Positions 48,751 through 58,392 of a DNA stretch of 64,000 nt are shown one piece after another. This DNA comes from Sesamum alatum. Its lineage: Eukaryota; Streptophyta; Magnoliopsida; Lamiales; Pedaliaceae. The position numbers and the translations under genes were made by a program. The DNA is taken from positions 4,712,001 through 4,776,000 of the forward strand of contig JACGWO010000003.1 of assembly GCA_034509735.1 (NCBI GenBank), read 5' to 3'. The stretch's first letter is position 1, and each line of letters opens with the position of its first letter. Below the pieces are notes generated by a model. It was not told where the DNA came from and searched no databases. It worked only from the letters and a program-made list of their open reading frames with translations.

Positions 48751-49008
48751 ATCGGGGCAGTCCCCCGGTGAGAAGCAGTCCTTCTCCTTATTGTCTCGGG
48801 GCAGTCCCCCGGCGAGAGGCAGTCCCTCTCTTTTTTGTCTCGGGGCAGTCCCCCGGTGAGAGGCAATCCCTCTCTTTTTTGTCTCGGGGTAGTCCCCCGG
48901 TGAGAGGCAGTCCCTCTCTTTTTTGTCTCGGGGCAGTCCCCCGATGAGAGGCAGTCCCTCTCTTTTTGTCTCGGGGCAGTCCCCCGGTGAGAGGCAGTCC
49001 CTCTCTTC
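48751..49008. repeat. 44-bp tandem repeat, about six units
   Basis: The unit is gtctcggggcagtcccccgg followed by tgagaggcagtccctctctttttt. Starts at 48793 and 48837 give a period of 44 bp; the last full unit is 43 bp. Each unit has two half-units sharing ggcagtccc. It sits between the antisense gene and integrase, in the untranslated 3' part of element G. Long readings in it (48653-48859, 48788-49042) are artefacts of the repeat. Confidence 0.92.
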
Positions 49009-49159
49009 TTTTTTTTTTTTTTGTTTTTATTTTTTGTAACAAATTAAAATATATGAGAGATCAGAATTTGCGAAAAAGAACATTTCATTTAAACATATTG
49101 TAAATTACAAGGAAATATTGAACGATAAACTTCATACAACTGAAAACATGAAAAAGTTT

Positions 49160-50549
49160 ACACAAAATACTTTTTTAGGTTAACCACGTTCCATGTACGT
49201 GGTACCTCCTTTCCGTCTAACTTTGCAAACGGTATGTTCCTTTCCCCAGGATCTCAATCACTTGATACGGCCCGGTCCATTTGGCGTCTAGCTTCCCAAT
49301 GTTTCCTGTAGCATCAGCCCTCCGTAGAACGAGGTCGCCTACTTGGAAATCTCGATGTCTGACTTTACCATTGTAGGCTCTCGCCATCAACGTCTTGTAT
49401 GCTTCAGTTCTGACGTTCGTGCTACTCCTTAGCTCCTCCAAAAAGTCGAGGTCGACTCTCCTTTCCTCTCCGTTGCTCGTCGGCTCGTAATACTTCACTC
49501 GGAGTGTTTCTTCCCCAATCTCCACTGGGATGACAGCTTCCGTCCCATAGACTAGACTGAAGGGAGTTTCCCCTGTGCTCCGGCGCGGGTGGTTCGGTAT
49601 GCCCAAAGTACTCCTGGAAGCTCTTCGACCCAATTGCCCTTGGCCTCTTCCAGTCTTGTCTTCAAATTCTGGAGAATTATCCAATTGGTTACTTCAGCTT
49701 GGCCATTGGATTGCGGCGTTGCCACTGACGTGAAGTACTGCTTTATCTTCAACTCTTGACACCATTGGCGAAATTTAGATCCCTGAAACTGTGTACCATT
49801 GTCCATCATGAAGGCTCTGGGGATGCCAAAGCGACATATGATATTTTTCCAGACGAATCTGATGGCTTCCTTCTCTGTAATCCTGCTTAGGGCCTCTGCT
49901 TCTACCCACTTCGAAAAATAATCCACTGCTACTAGCAAGTATTCTCACTGGCCAGTTGCTCGGGGAAGCTTCCCTACTATATCCATCCCCACTGGTCGAA
50001 GGGCAAGGACTCTGCAGGGGTTGCATGTCCGCAGCTGGGATATGAGCAATATTTGCGTGTTCTTGACACTTTCGGCACTTCCTCACTAAATCCCTGGCGT
50101 CTGCTTGCATGGTTGGCCAATAATACCCTTGCCTCAGGGCCTTCTGCGCTAGGGATCTACCCCCTGAGTGGTTGCCGCAGCTTCCCTCGTGGGATTTCCC
50201 TCAAGACGTACTCTGCCTTGTCCTTATTTATGCACTTAAGGTATGGCTGCGAGAATCCTCTTTTATACAACTCCCCGCCAATCAGGGTAAACCTAGCTGC
50301 TCTTGCATGGAGTGTCCTAACTTGCTTGGGATCCTGGGGTACTTTCCCAAATTTTAGATATGATTCCAACTCCTCCATCCACTCAGATGGAGCTCCTTGT
50401 GTCATCAGGACTTCACTCTCCTCTTCGTTTACATCCGGGTGCTCTTGGTTCCACAACGTTATCTTCCTGCTCTTCGGGGGAGCCAATGAACTGGCTAGCT
50501 TAGCCAACTGATCTGCTTCTTCATTCTCAGTCCTTGGAATCTGCTCCAA
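49160..50549 (-). pseudogene. Gypsy G integrase
   Basis: The N-terminal zinc site includes KCRKCQEHA (50110-49990). The catalytic core carries VDYFSKWVEAEAL, FMMDNGTQFQGSKF and TPQSNGQAEVTNW (49938-49552), the D,D,E triad. The C-terminal part has TGETPFSLVYGTEAVIPVEI and KWTGPYQVIEILGKGTYRL (49600-49217) and no chromodomain. Frames change near 50157, 49940 and 49600. The upstream segment from 50549 (SEVLMTQGAPSEWMEELESY) is the linker after the second RNase H. Confidence 0.88.
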
Positions 50550-50920
50550 AGTGAATGTGTCAAACTCTTCCTTACTTCTTGGATTTTTGCCAAGTACTTA
50601 GCCATCTGCTCTCCCTTGGCCTCAAACTCCCCATTTACCTGCTTGACGACCAGCTGGGAATCACTGTATACTTTCACATGTTTTGCCCCTGCCGCGAAGG
50701 CCAACTTCCCTCCTGCGATGAGTGCTTCGTATTCTGCTTCATTATTTGAGGCAGCGAACCCAAGGCGGATCGCGTTGCGCATTGTGTCCTGATATGGGCT
50801 CTTGAGTAATATTCCTGCTCCGCCTCCCTGGGATGTGGAAAAGCCATCCACAAACATCTTCCAACACCTCTGCTCTTGGATGCCCTCTTCCTCCGTCAAT
50901 TCGGAGATGAAATCTGCCAA
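50495..50920 (-). pseudogene. Gypsy G second RNase H (archaeal type)
   Basis: It reads MFVDGFSTSQGGGAGILL, ASNNEAEYEALIAGGKLA and VYSDSQLVVKQVNGEF, giving the D-E-D acidic triad of RNase H. It lies between the RT-linked RNase H and integrase. A second RNase H at this place is the mark of Tat-type elements. The C-terminal end is frame-shifted into the segment RTENEEADQLAKLASSL, which holds the last Asp. Confidence 0.88.
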
Positions 50921-51374
50921 TGCTTTGTGCCTTTATCGCAGGCCTAGGCTGATACGTGATGCCATGCTCACTCAACTCTACCGACCATTTCACCATTCTT
51001 CCGGATGTGTTGGGATCCGCCAATACCCTCTTCAAGGGTTGATTTGTTAGTACTGCTATAGGATGTGACTGAAAATAGGGACGCAGCTTCCTCGCCGCGA
51101 TAACTAGGGCCAAAGCCACCTTCTCAATCTGCGCATACTCTGTTCTGGTCCTTGCAGTGCCTTGCTTGCATAATATATGGGGCGATGTTCACGCCCTTCT
51201 TCCCTCACGAGGACCGAACTGACCGCTCCTTCCGAAACGGGCAGGTATATAAACAAGGTCTCCCCGGGCTCGGGCTTTGTCAGTAGGGGCCGGCGAGGTA
51301 AGATACTTCTTCAACTCGTCAAAGGCAACTTGACATTGCTCCGTCCAAGTGAAGCCATCCAACTTTCTTAACAC
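50900..51374 (-). pseudogene. Gypsy G RT-linked RNase H / connection domain
   Basis: Segments FTWTEQCQVAFDELKKYLTS (51374-51290), ALVIAARKLRPYFQSHPIAV and MVKWSVELSEHGITYQPRP (51119-50950) are the connection and RNase H domain attached to RT. They are in different frames, with a break near 51190-51120, and the first acidic residues are damaged. Confidence 0.85.
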
Positions 51375-52443
51375 CTTGAAAGAATGGGAGTCCTCGCTCT
51401 GAGGATCTCGAAATGAAGCGATTAAGTGCTGCTATTCGTCCTGTCAGTTTCTGTACTTCTTTTATCGTCCGGGGAGGCTGCATAGTCATAATGGCCTCAA
51501 TTTTCTCTGGATTAGCCTCTATCCCTCTCTGAGAAACCATGTATCCAAGGAACTTTCCTCCCTGAACTCCAAAGGTGCACTTTGCGGGGTTCAGCTTCTT
51601 CCCATAGCTTCCCAATGTGCGAAAGCATTCCTCGAGGTCAGCTACGTGATCCTCCTTCTTACAGCTTTTAACTAGCATGTCATCTATGTACACTTCCATG
51701 TTCCGCCCTATTTGCTTTTTGAACATACTATTTACTAATCTCTGGTATGTAGCTCCCGCATTTTTCAGCCCGAAGGGCATCACTCTGTAGCAGTACGTGC
51801 CCTGCGCCGTTACAAAGCTCGTCTTTTCTTGATCTTCGGGCGCTAGTCGAATTTGATTATAGCCCTGAAACGCGTCCAAGAAGCTCATCAACTCACATCC
51901 TGAAGTCGAGTCAATTAGCGCATCAATCCTTGGCAAGGGATATGAGTCCTTGGGGCAAGCTCGATTTAAATCAGTGAAGTCTATGCACATCCTCCACTTC
52001 CCGTTGCTCTTTGGGACAAGGACCATTTTGGCCAACCATTCGGGGTAGTACACTGGTCGAATGTAGTCTACTTGGAGAAGCTTCTCGACCTCTTCGCTTA
52101 TAATCTTGTTCCTCTCTACCCCAAATGCTCTCCTCTTCTGCTTCACCGGCTTTACTTTTGGATCCACGTTGAGTCTGTGGACCATTACTTCAGGGTCTAT
52201 TCCCTTCATATCGGACAACTTCCATGCAAACGCGTCTACTGATCTTTGCAAAAAATCGACAATGACATGTTCTATTTGCTCGCTTAACAGCGACCCTACC
52301 TTTAACGCCTTCGTAGGGTCACCCAGGAGCTCAACCATCTTGATCTCCTCAAAAGCTTCTATTCTCTCTTCCTCCACCTTCTTCTTTTTGGCTTCTCTCC
52401 TGGTTTCTTCTGTTTGCTCCTCCATGGAGCTCCTCTTTCCCAA
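51319..52443 (-). pseudogene. Gypsy G reverse transcriptase
   Basis: A 374-codon reading covers RT. Visible motifs in order: HRLNVDPKVKPVKQKRRAF, KMVLVPKSNGKWRMCIDFTD, NRACPKDSYPLPRIDALIDS, FLDAFQGYNQIRLAPEDQEK, YRVMPFGLKNAGATYQRLVN and the catalytic VYIDDMLVKS (YIDD at 51679-51690). All catalytic Asp residues are present. It is the longest open segment in element G. It joins protease and RNase H through frameshifts. Confidence 0.93.
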
Positions 52444-52976
52444 CTCTCTCTCTCTCGAGTTTCCTTTTCGGTCAACCCAGCACTGCTTCCTTCGCCATTC
52501 CTCTCACGGCATTCCACTGATGATTTCAGCGTGCTGACATAACACTCCCGGGCTTGTTTTCTGTCTCCCACCATCTCTCCCACTCCTTCTGGTGTGGGGA
52601 ATTTCACTTTCATGTGGTAAGTGGATATCACGGCCTGGAAGAGATTCAAGCTTGGCCTCCCCAAGATAGCATTGTAGGCCGAAGGTGCATCCACCACCAA
52701 GAATTTTACAAACATGGTCACACGCTTGGGATATGACCCAATCGAAATTGGCAAAGTGGCTTCCACTAAAGGCACGACCACATCTCCGCTGAAGCTGGTC
52801 AAGGGGGTATTGACGGGCGTGAGCTGTATGTTGTCAATTCTCATCTGGGAAAAAGCCTTGTAAAATAGGATGTCAGCTGAACTCCCGCTGTCAATCAGAA
52901 TTTTTCTCACCCAGAAGTTCGATACTGACGCTGCCACCACAATTGCCTCGTTGCAGGAGGGAAGATTCCCCTCCAA
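52359..52976 (-). pseudogene. Gypsy G protease
   Basis: The aspartic protease site ILIDSGSSADILFYKAF lies near the N-terminus and the conserved NAILGRPSLN near residue 108. These mark the retropepsin domain typical of Tat-type pol. The last 50 residues are a charged linker. The reading overlaps the RT reading by 85 bp in another frame. Confidence 0.88.
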
Positions 52977-53065
52977 GTCCTGATCATTAAATGTTATTTC
53001 TCCCTCGAGACATGCTCGAGGTACTCCCTTGAGCTCGCTGCAGGCTACTTGATTAGAAACGTTTC

Positions 53066-54814
53066 CTACTGCTCTGGCAGCCGCCTTCCTAGCTCGTCCT
53101 GAATCTCCCCCCGCAGGGCCTCCAAAAATGACTCCAATGACTCCAGCTGTCGGGAGGTTATCTTTTTTCTCAGATCCTCTTCTTCCTTATCCCTTATCTC
53201 TAGGCCGGGCGCTGGCCGCTTGTTTTCTCGGGTGACCTCTCGAGGTCCCTGTTTCATTTTGGCCACGAACTCCTTCAGGTATCTGCGTCGGATGAGTTTC
53301 TCAATCTCTATTTTCAAATGACGACATTCCTCTGTGCTATGGCCTCGATCCTTATGGAAGTGACAGTACTCATCAGACTTCATTCTATGGGGATTATCCT
53401 TCATCGGATTGGGCCATCTCACAAGCCCTTGTTGTTCAGCTATTGCGAGAATCTGGACTCGCGGGGCGTTCAATGGGGTATACTTCACTAACTTCCCTGA
53501 TATCGGTGGCTTCCTTTCTTGCCGGATTCCCTCCGACTTGGGAGGAAATCTCCTTTCTTCTTCATCAGCTTTACTTTTAAGGGGATTTGCCGGTCGCAAT
53601 CCCACTGTTTCCTCAATCCGGATGTACTTCTCTGGACGAAGCAAATAGCTCTTCCTGAGTCGTTGGGGGCTTCCCTACTATCGATTCCTTAAAAACACCC
53701 TCTTCTTAAGTTTTGCTGCATAATGCTGGCCAGGAGCTCAGGATTGACGTGCGGGACTTCTAGCACTGCTTCCGAGAAGCGCTGCCCATATTCCCTCAAA
53801 CTTTCATTCTCCCGCTGGACTATAGTAAACAAGTATGATGCGGTCTTTGGGTACCGCCTGTTGATCGAGAAGTGGTGCAAGAAGGGCTGCGAAAGCTGTT
53901 CAAATGACTCGATAGTCCCGGGTGGCAGCTGGTTAAACCATGCCATGGCTTTTCCTGAAAGGGTAGTGCGAAATAACTTGCAATATGCCGCATCGCTGAT
54001 GTCCAGCAGGTCGGCTCTGGCCATAAAGCGGTCGAGGTGATCCTGAGGGTCTCCTACTCCGCTATACTCGGTCAAACTTGGAATCTTCACTCCCGGATGA
54101 ATAGCTTCTGCCAAGATATGGGGAGCGAATGGGCTCCTTTGAGGAGGCGCCCACTGCCAAAGGTCGCGCCGGATAGCCCGTACGCCTCAACGAGTCAGGG
54201 AAGGTACGCAGGGAAGGGGCTTCTCTCTCGTCATATCCCCTCCTTGTGCTGGCGGCCTCCTCCCTTGAGGGGGAACAAAATTGTCTTCTCACCCTCCACG
54301 TGATGGATGAAGGAAATAATTTTCATCTCCTCCCGCTCCCCGTGGGGGTGAAGGATAAAAAACGTCCTCGGGCTATGTGGCCCTGCTGTTGACCTCTCCC
54401 TCGAAGTCCATGCCTTCAAAAGCCTCCTCAGGCCTCTGTTCTCTTGCGTGTGCCTCACGTCCCTCCCAAGATGGCGAAGGGGTTGTGGGGCTGTTGTCCA
54501 GCGATATACTGAACCACGGCCCTCGCGGCAGCCTGAGCTGACGCCTCTTCTATCATCTGCCGAAGGGCCTCTTGAGTAATCTGGATTACTGGTTGAGGTG
54601 GCGGGACCTCAACCTCCTCATGCCTTGCTTCCTCTCGGTTTCGTGGTGGAGGACTTTCCAGGGTGCGGCTTTGCTCCTTCCCTTGGTCCTCCATCCTCTG
54701 CACTGGTGCTGGTGGATTCGCCAGGGCGTGGCCCTGCTCCACTTCCTCTCGTCTGCCAGGGTCCTCTTGCCCTATGTTCACGCTTCTCGCTCTTGATCTG
54801 GTGTTCGTCTTCAA
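53066..54814 (-). pseudogene. Gypsy G gag
   Basis: The start is at 54814 (MKTNTRSRARSVNIGQ), 14 bp inside the PBS. The N-terminal part is rich in Arg, Glu and Pro. A stop after 119 codons and two short shifted pieces (54458-54231, 54292-54062) lead to the retrotransposon gag domain (54114-53689) with FRTTLSGKAMAWFNQLPPGT and RENESLREYGQRFSEAVLE. The nucleocapsid part (53644-53066) carries a zinc-knuckle-like CHFHKDRGHSTEEC. At least three breaks separate these parts. Confidence 0.88.
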
Positions 54815-54827
54815 TGCCTAGACTCCT

Positions 54828-54845
54828 TTCCCACAGACGGCGCCA
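54828..54845 (-). other. Primer binding site of element G
   Basis: TGGCGCCGTCTGTGGGAA, three bases after the 5' LTR. The first ten bases fit the 3' end of tRNA-Asp. The sequence is common in plant gypsy elements. Confidence 0.75.
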
Positions 54846-54848
54846 AGC

Positions 54849-55206
54849 TGATGGTGTATATTTTGGAAAGAGTAGAGCCTATGCACGTTATCACCAAAAT
54901 AGCACGAAAAGCTTAGAGAAAATAAAGAAAACGCGTAAAGTGTAACTCTCATATATCTCCAAAAAGGTAAATTTACAAATGGATTCACCCCCTATTTATA
55001 GTAATTTTTTGGGGGTGAAATTACAATTTAATCCTTTGATCCTACGGCCTAAAAATTGATCTGCCGAGGGCATGATGTCATTTCACGCGCCCACTCCTTT
55101 TTTAACCTCCATATCCTTAACTTCCCTCAACTTCCTCTTCAACTCCCCTTTGAAGGTGTTTGTGTAATTTTTCATAAGTTGGAGGATCTTTTCTGTAAAT
55201 AATATT
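54849..55206 (-). repeat. 5' LTR of gypsy element G, outer end truncated
   Basis: Matches 45484-45841 nearly base for base but ends at aatatt. The last 12 bp of the plus-strand LTR (ttctcctcatca in the left copy), which are the first bases of U3, are missing. A minus-strand TATA-like box (TATAAATAGG) lies at 54991-55000. Confidence 0.92.
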
Positions 55207-55301
55207 ATCTCAATTTTGTCATTTTATAGCCCCACATTATTATGTTCATTGTTCATAGTGATTATACACTTCTATAGTTCTTTAAGACATTTGTTTCATA
55301 G
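55207..55301. repeat. Right copy of the long duplication flanking the gypsy element
   Basis: 95 bp, the counterpart of 45385-45483. It continues into aattattttttcc, the presumed original locus. Confidence 0.9.
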
Positions 55302-55694
55302 TAATTATTTTTTCCTGCTTGAAGCAAGAAAAAAGTAAAGCAGACATGAAAAAATGACTTAAACCTGAGTATAGAGAAAGCTTTTGTACACATTTAAACA
55401 CCATATTCTTCCTTAAAGATTTAGAATTAATCTTAATAATCTAATTCAAAAAGAAAACTTACTTCTTAATAATTATGTTTATTTGTGAGTCAAAAGCAAC
55501 ATCAATAGAATTGTACCTGTACTTGTTATATTTAAAGAAAAAATAAAATATATCTCCAACAATTTGAACACCAGAATACTAAAAAGGGTAACTAATGGCC
55601 CAAGAAAAAAATTATTATTTCCCATTAGATATCCATACCAATGTTTACTTTCATTTCTAACTCAAAATGAAATTCTATAAATAAATATTTTAAC
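55302..55694. other. AT-rich spacer
   Basis: No gene seen. It ends with attttaac (55687-55694), the left target duplication of the hAT-like element. Confidence 0.7.
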
Positions 55695-56984
55695 TAGGGG
55701 TGTCAAATGGGCGGGTTGAGTCCGGTTTGGATTGGATCCAAATGGGTCGGGTCCAAAATGGGTTGGGTTAAATATGGGTTTCGAAACAATGGGTTCTAAG
55801 TTGGTCGGGTCTCAAATGGGTTGGGTCGGGTCAATGTAATCATTTTTTATATTTAATATTTAAAAAATAGAATTTTAGATAATAATAGTAAGATAATGAT
55901 ATTTTTAATACAACTTCTAAATAATACGACTTAATTTGTATGTATTATGTATTGTTTCTTGAAAGTAACCATATACATTAAAGATTTATTTGTTAAACTA
56001 TAAAATGAAAGACTCGGAAGGTATACAAAAATACTGTATTTTTCAAAATAAATCATGAAATGAATAGTATGCAATCAATTTCGTCATAACTGTTTGTAAA
56101 ATTGATTGTGGCTTTCAATCGTAATAATAATAATTATCTTTCTATATTGATCATACTAGTTCATAAATTATAAATTATGCTTAGATAGTAATATTTGATG
56201 TATTCATTGGAAATTATAATATAATTGTATATTGTCAATTTATTCAAAAAATAAAAATAAAATAAATTTTACATGGAAACATATGAATTGCAAGTTTTGA
56301 CTGTTTTATAAAATACTTCACTTTTCTTTTGTTACTCATTAATTTGAAAAATATTTATTTTACTAAATATATTTTGAAAAAATTTTGTCCTCATAAAAAT
56401 GCGAAAAGTTAGAATTAAGAAGTAATTAGTGATATATAGTACAAACTAAATCAACAATGAATCTAAGCAATTAAATCATTTGTTGAACCCATTTAAGACC
56501 TATCACCAATCCATATAAGACCCATGGTGCAAAAAAAAATTAACTAAGTTAAATTAAAACTTACTTAATATGTTTTGGTAAATTTGTTTCTTATAAAAAA
56601 TGTGAAAGAAGTTAGAATATATGGAATTAGTTAGTGATGAGGACCCATTTAAAACCCATCTCCAACCCACCTAAAACCCATCACCAACCCACCTAAAACT
56701 CATCACCAACCCATATAGAACCCATAATGAATTCATGATTATAATTGTACTAATATCTTTCATAAATTCTATTACATTACTAAAATGAATTTTGATTGAC
56801 AAATAGAAAACTAAACATGAAGAACCATTTAGGACCTATTAGAACCCATATGGGACCCATAATCTATTTAAATTTATTTAAATAAAACCATATTGGACCC
56901 ATATTAAGAAATGTCAAACCCAACCCACCCAAAACTAGGTGGGTTGAGTTGGAACCATGGGTTTCCACCCAAATTGCCCCACTA
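55695..56984. mobile_element. Non-autonomous hAT-like DNA transposon
   Basis: It starts TAGGGGTGTCAAATGGG and ends with the imperfect inverse CCCAAATTGCCCCACTA. It is flanked by an exact 8-bp duplication ATTTTAAC (55687-55694 and 56985-56992), the target length of hAT elements. The subterminal parts are rich in GGGTTGGGT-type repeats at the left and in the inverse ACCCAT/AACCCA repeats at the right, as expected for transposase-binding repeats. No transposase reading is present in 1290 bp. Confidence 0.85.
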
Positions 56985-57036
56985 ATTTTAACCTACTCAT
57001 ATATGGAAAATTATATCCAGTATGGAAAGGTTTCAC

Positions 57037-57094
57037 CACAAATTTTCTTCAGGTCATCCATATTGAGTGAGTTTAGCAATTTAACATCAATTGT
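57037..57094 (-). other. Candidate exon of an unidentified host gene
   Basis: Minus strand, after a T/G-rich tract and cag acceptor (plus-strand ct at 57095-57096). The reading is TIDVKLLNSLNMDDLKKIC. A possible gt donor follows at 57036-57035, or the reading runs on to a stop near 57008. Its phase does not join directly to the exon at 57427-57510, so another exon would have to lie between. Confidence 0.3.
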
Positions 57095-57426
57095 CTGTCC
57101 ACACAAACACAAAATCGAAACTTCAATAGTAGTTATGATAGTTTAGGGACTCCACCAAAAAAAATTTAAAAAAAAGAAAAGAAATAAGAAAAAGAAAGTA
57201 CTTTTCAGAATATCACAGTCATTAACACTCAAAAAATCAAATTACTGGATATGGGTAGCAGCCAAAGAGATGCTAAAATCAAATTGAAAATAAATAGTAC
57301 TTAGAAAATAAAAACATAAAAAACAGCTAAAAATTAGAGGTTTTACAAAAAACATTACTAACATTTACTTAAAAAATTTTGATAAATGCAAAGAAATAAT
57401 TTCCAGCGAGGAAAAAGAAATTGAAC

Positions 57427-57510
57427 CTTGGCGAGATGATTCTTGTTCCAGTACTTCATCATGTGCCTCCAACCCGCCATCAACCTGATCCCGAATGGCA
57501 ATCTTGTCAC
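57427..57510 (-). other. Candidate internal exon of an unidentified host gene
   Basis: 84 bp on the minus strand with tgtag acceptor and CAAG|gt donor, a whole number of codons. It reads DKIAIRDQVDGGLEAHDEVL and continues EQESSRQ. Its G+C content and protein-like composition stand out from the AT-rich flank. Family not recognised. Confidence 0.4.
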
Positions 57511-57599
57511 CTACACAAATAATTGAGAACAAAATTTAGCCATACCTATTCAAATACACAGAATTCTACAAAAACAATGATGAAGATCATAAAAAATTT

Positions 57600-58091
57600 A
57601 TTGGGTTCGAATCTATCTAGGAAAAATGGAGTGAGATGCAATTTTGGTACCACAGTATAAGAAATCTTACATTTTTGATACCATACTTCCCAAAATAGTC
57701 GTTTTGATACTGTAGTTTACAAAGATTTGCAAACAAGGTACCTCATTTGTCAATTTAGCCCCTCAACTTTGAGATAGTGTCACTTTTGGTCCCTAATTTG
57801 TTTTTCTTTCAAATATAGCACCCATATGACTCTATTCTGATCAGGCCCAACATGCTTCCGAAAATAAAATTAAGCCCCTATAAATTCATACCTTGGTTTG
57901 ACCGCTTTGTTGCCGAGTATTCCAAGTCCTCGGTTTTACGGACTTCTTCCAACTACACTACAGCAGCAGATGGTTCGCAGGTCCTTGGCTCCTTTAGCAG
58001 CAAACAGCACAGCCCTATTTCGTTTCCTACCTTAGGGCGTAAAAGTATTCCAATAACAGAGACTTAATAAAATTTTGGATAAACAATGTTG
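57600..58091. other. Unassigned segment with repeat-like sequence
   Basis: 57640-57820 has the wording of dispersed plant repeats (stretches like cccctcaactttgagatagtgtc). 57870-58030 is richer in G+C with a good minus-strand splice donor (aag|gtatgaat at about 57888-57880). Stops occur in all three minus frames there, so it could be a 5' UTR exon. The plus-strand reading 57852-58067 shows no family features. Confidence 0.4.
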
Positions 58092-58099
58092 GACATAAA

Positions 58100-58392
58100 C
58101 CTTTATTTTATTGAAGAAATATTTAAAATATTACATAGATATTTCATTCCTCTATTGGAGAATAAAACCATTTAGCTTCTCATATATAAGAGGACTTGAC
58201 TTGTTGGGGATAACCCCATACAGTGGAATATCATAATACTTAGAGAATTTAGAAACACAGTTTATTTTCTGAATAGTTGGAGAAGTTTACTGATGTCCTC
58301 CATGTGCTTCCTAGCTCTCTTTTATAATAGTCCGCGAACTTCAAATCCGAACTTCATTCTTGCTTTGGACGTCGATGTCGTCACTACGTTCG
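58100..58392 (-). promoter_or_regulatory. Caulimovirid-like promoter and polyA region
   Basis: On the minus strand, about 200 bp after the end of the transactivator-like gene, there is a TATATA box in cttatatatgag (58181-58190), followed about 75 bp later by AATAAA (near 58107-58112). A TATA box closely followed by a polyA signal in the intergenic region is the layout of the pregenomic RNA promoter in this family. No tRNA-Met primer site is visible beyond it, so the leader is probably cut off. Confidence 0.6.

Larger units (their letters stand above)
45484..55206 (-). mobile_element. Ty3/gypsy element G, Tat-type, with antisense extra gene
   Basis: About 9.7 kb on the minus strand. From right to left: 5' LTR 54849-55206, PBS 54828-54845, gag, protease, RT, RNase H, a second RNase H, integrase, a tandem repeat block, an oppositely oriented spliced gene, PPT 45852-45867 and 3' LTR 45484-45851. 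A second RNase H of archaeal type before integrase and an antisense ORF after it are known marks of the Tat lineage (Retand, RIRE2, Grande). There is no chromodomain. The coding parts carry several frameshifts. Confidence 0.92.

Noticed and set aside
48751..49008. CRISPR-like array of direct repeats
   Set aside because: The units are contiguous 44-bp tandem repeats with no unique spacers, inside a plant retrotransposon.
48788..49042. 84-codon minus-strand reading with repeated GLPLTGGLPRDKK pattern
   Set aside because: It is a translation of the 44-bp tandem repeat with no other support.
50053..50511. 152-codon plus-strand reading
   Set aside because: It is the complementary strand of gypsy integrase and linker and has no independent features.
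57852..58067. 71-codon plus-strand reading next to the viral integration
   Set aside because: It has no recognised family features. The opposite strand shows a good splice donor but stops in every frame, so I leave the stretch unassigned.
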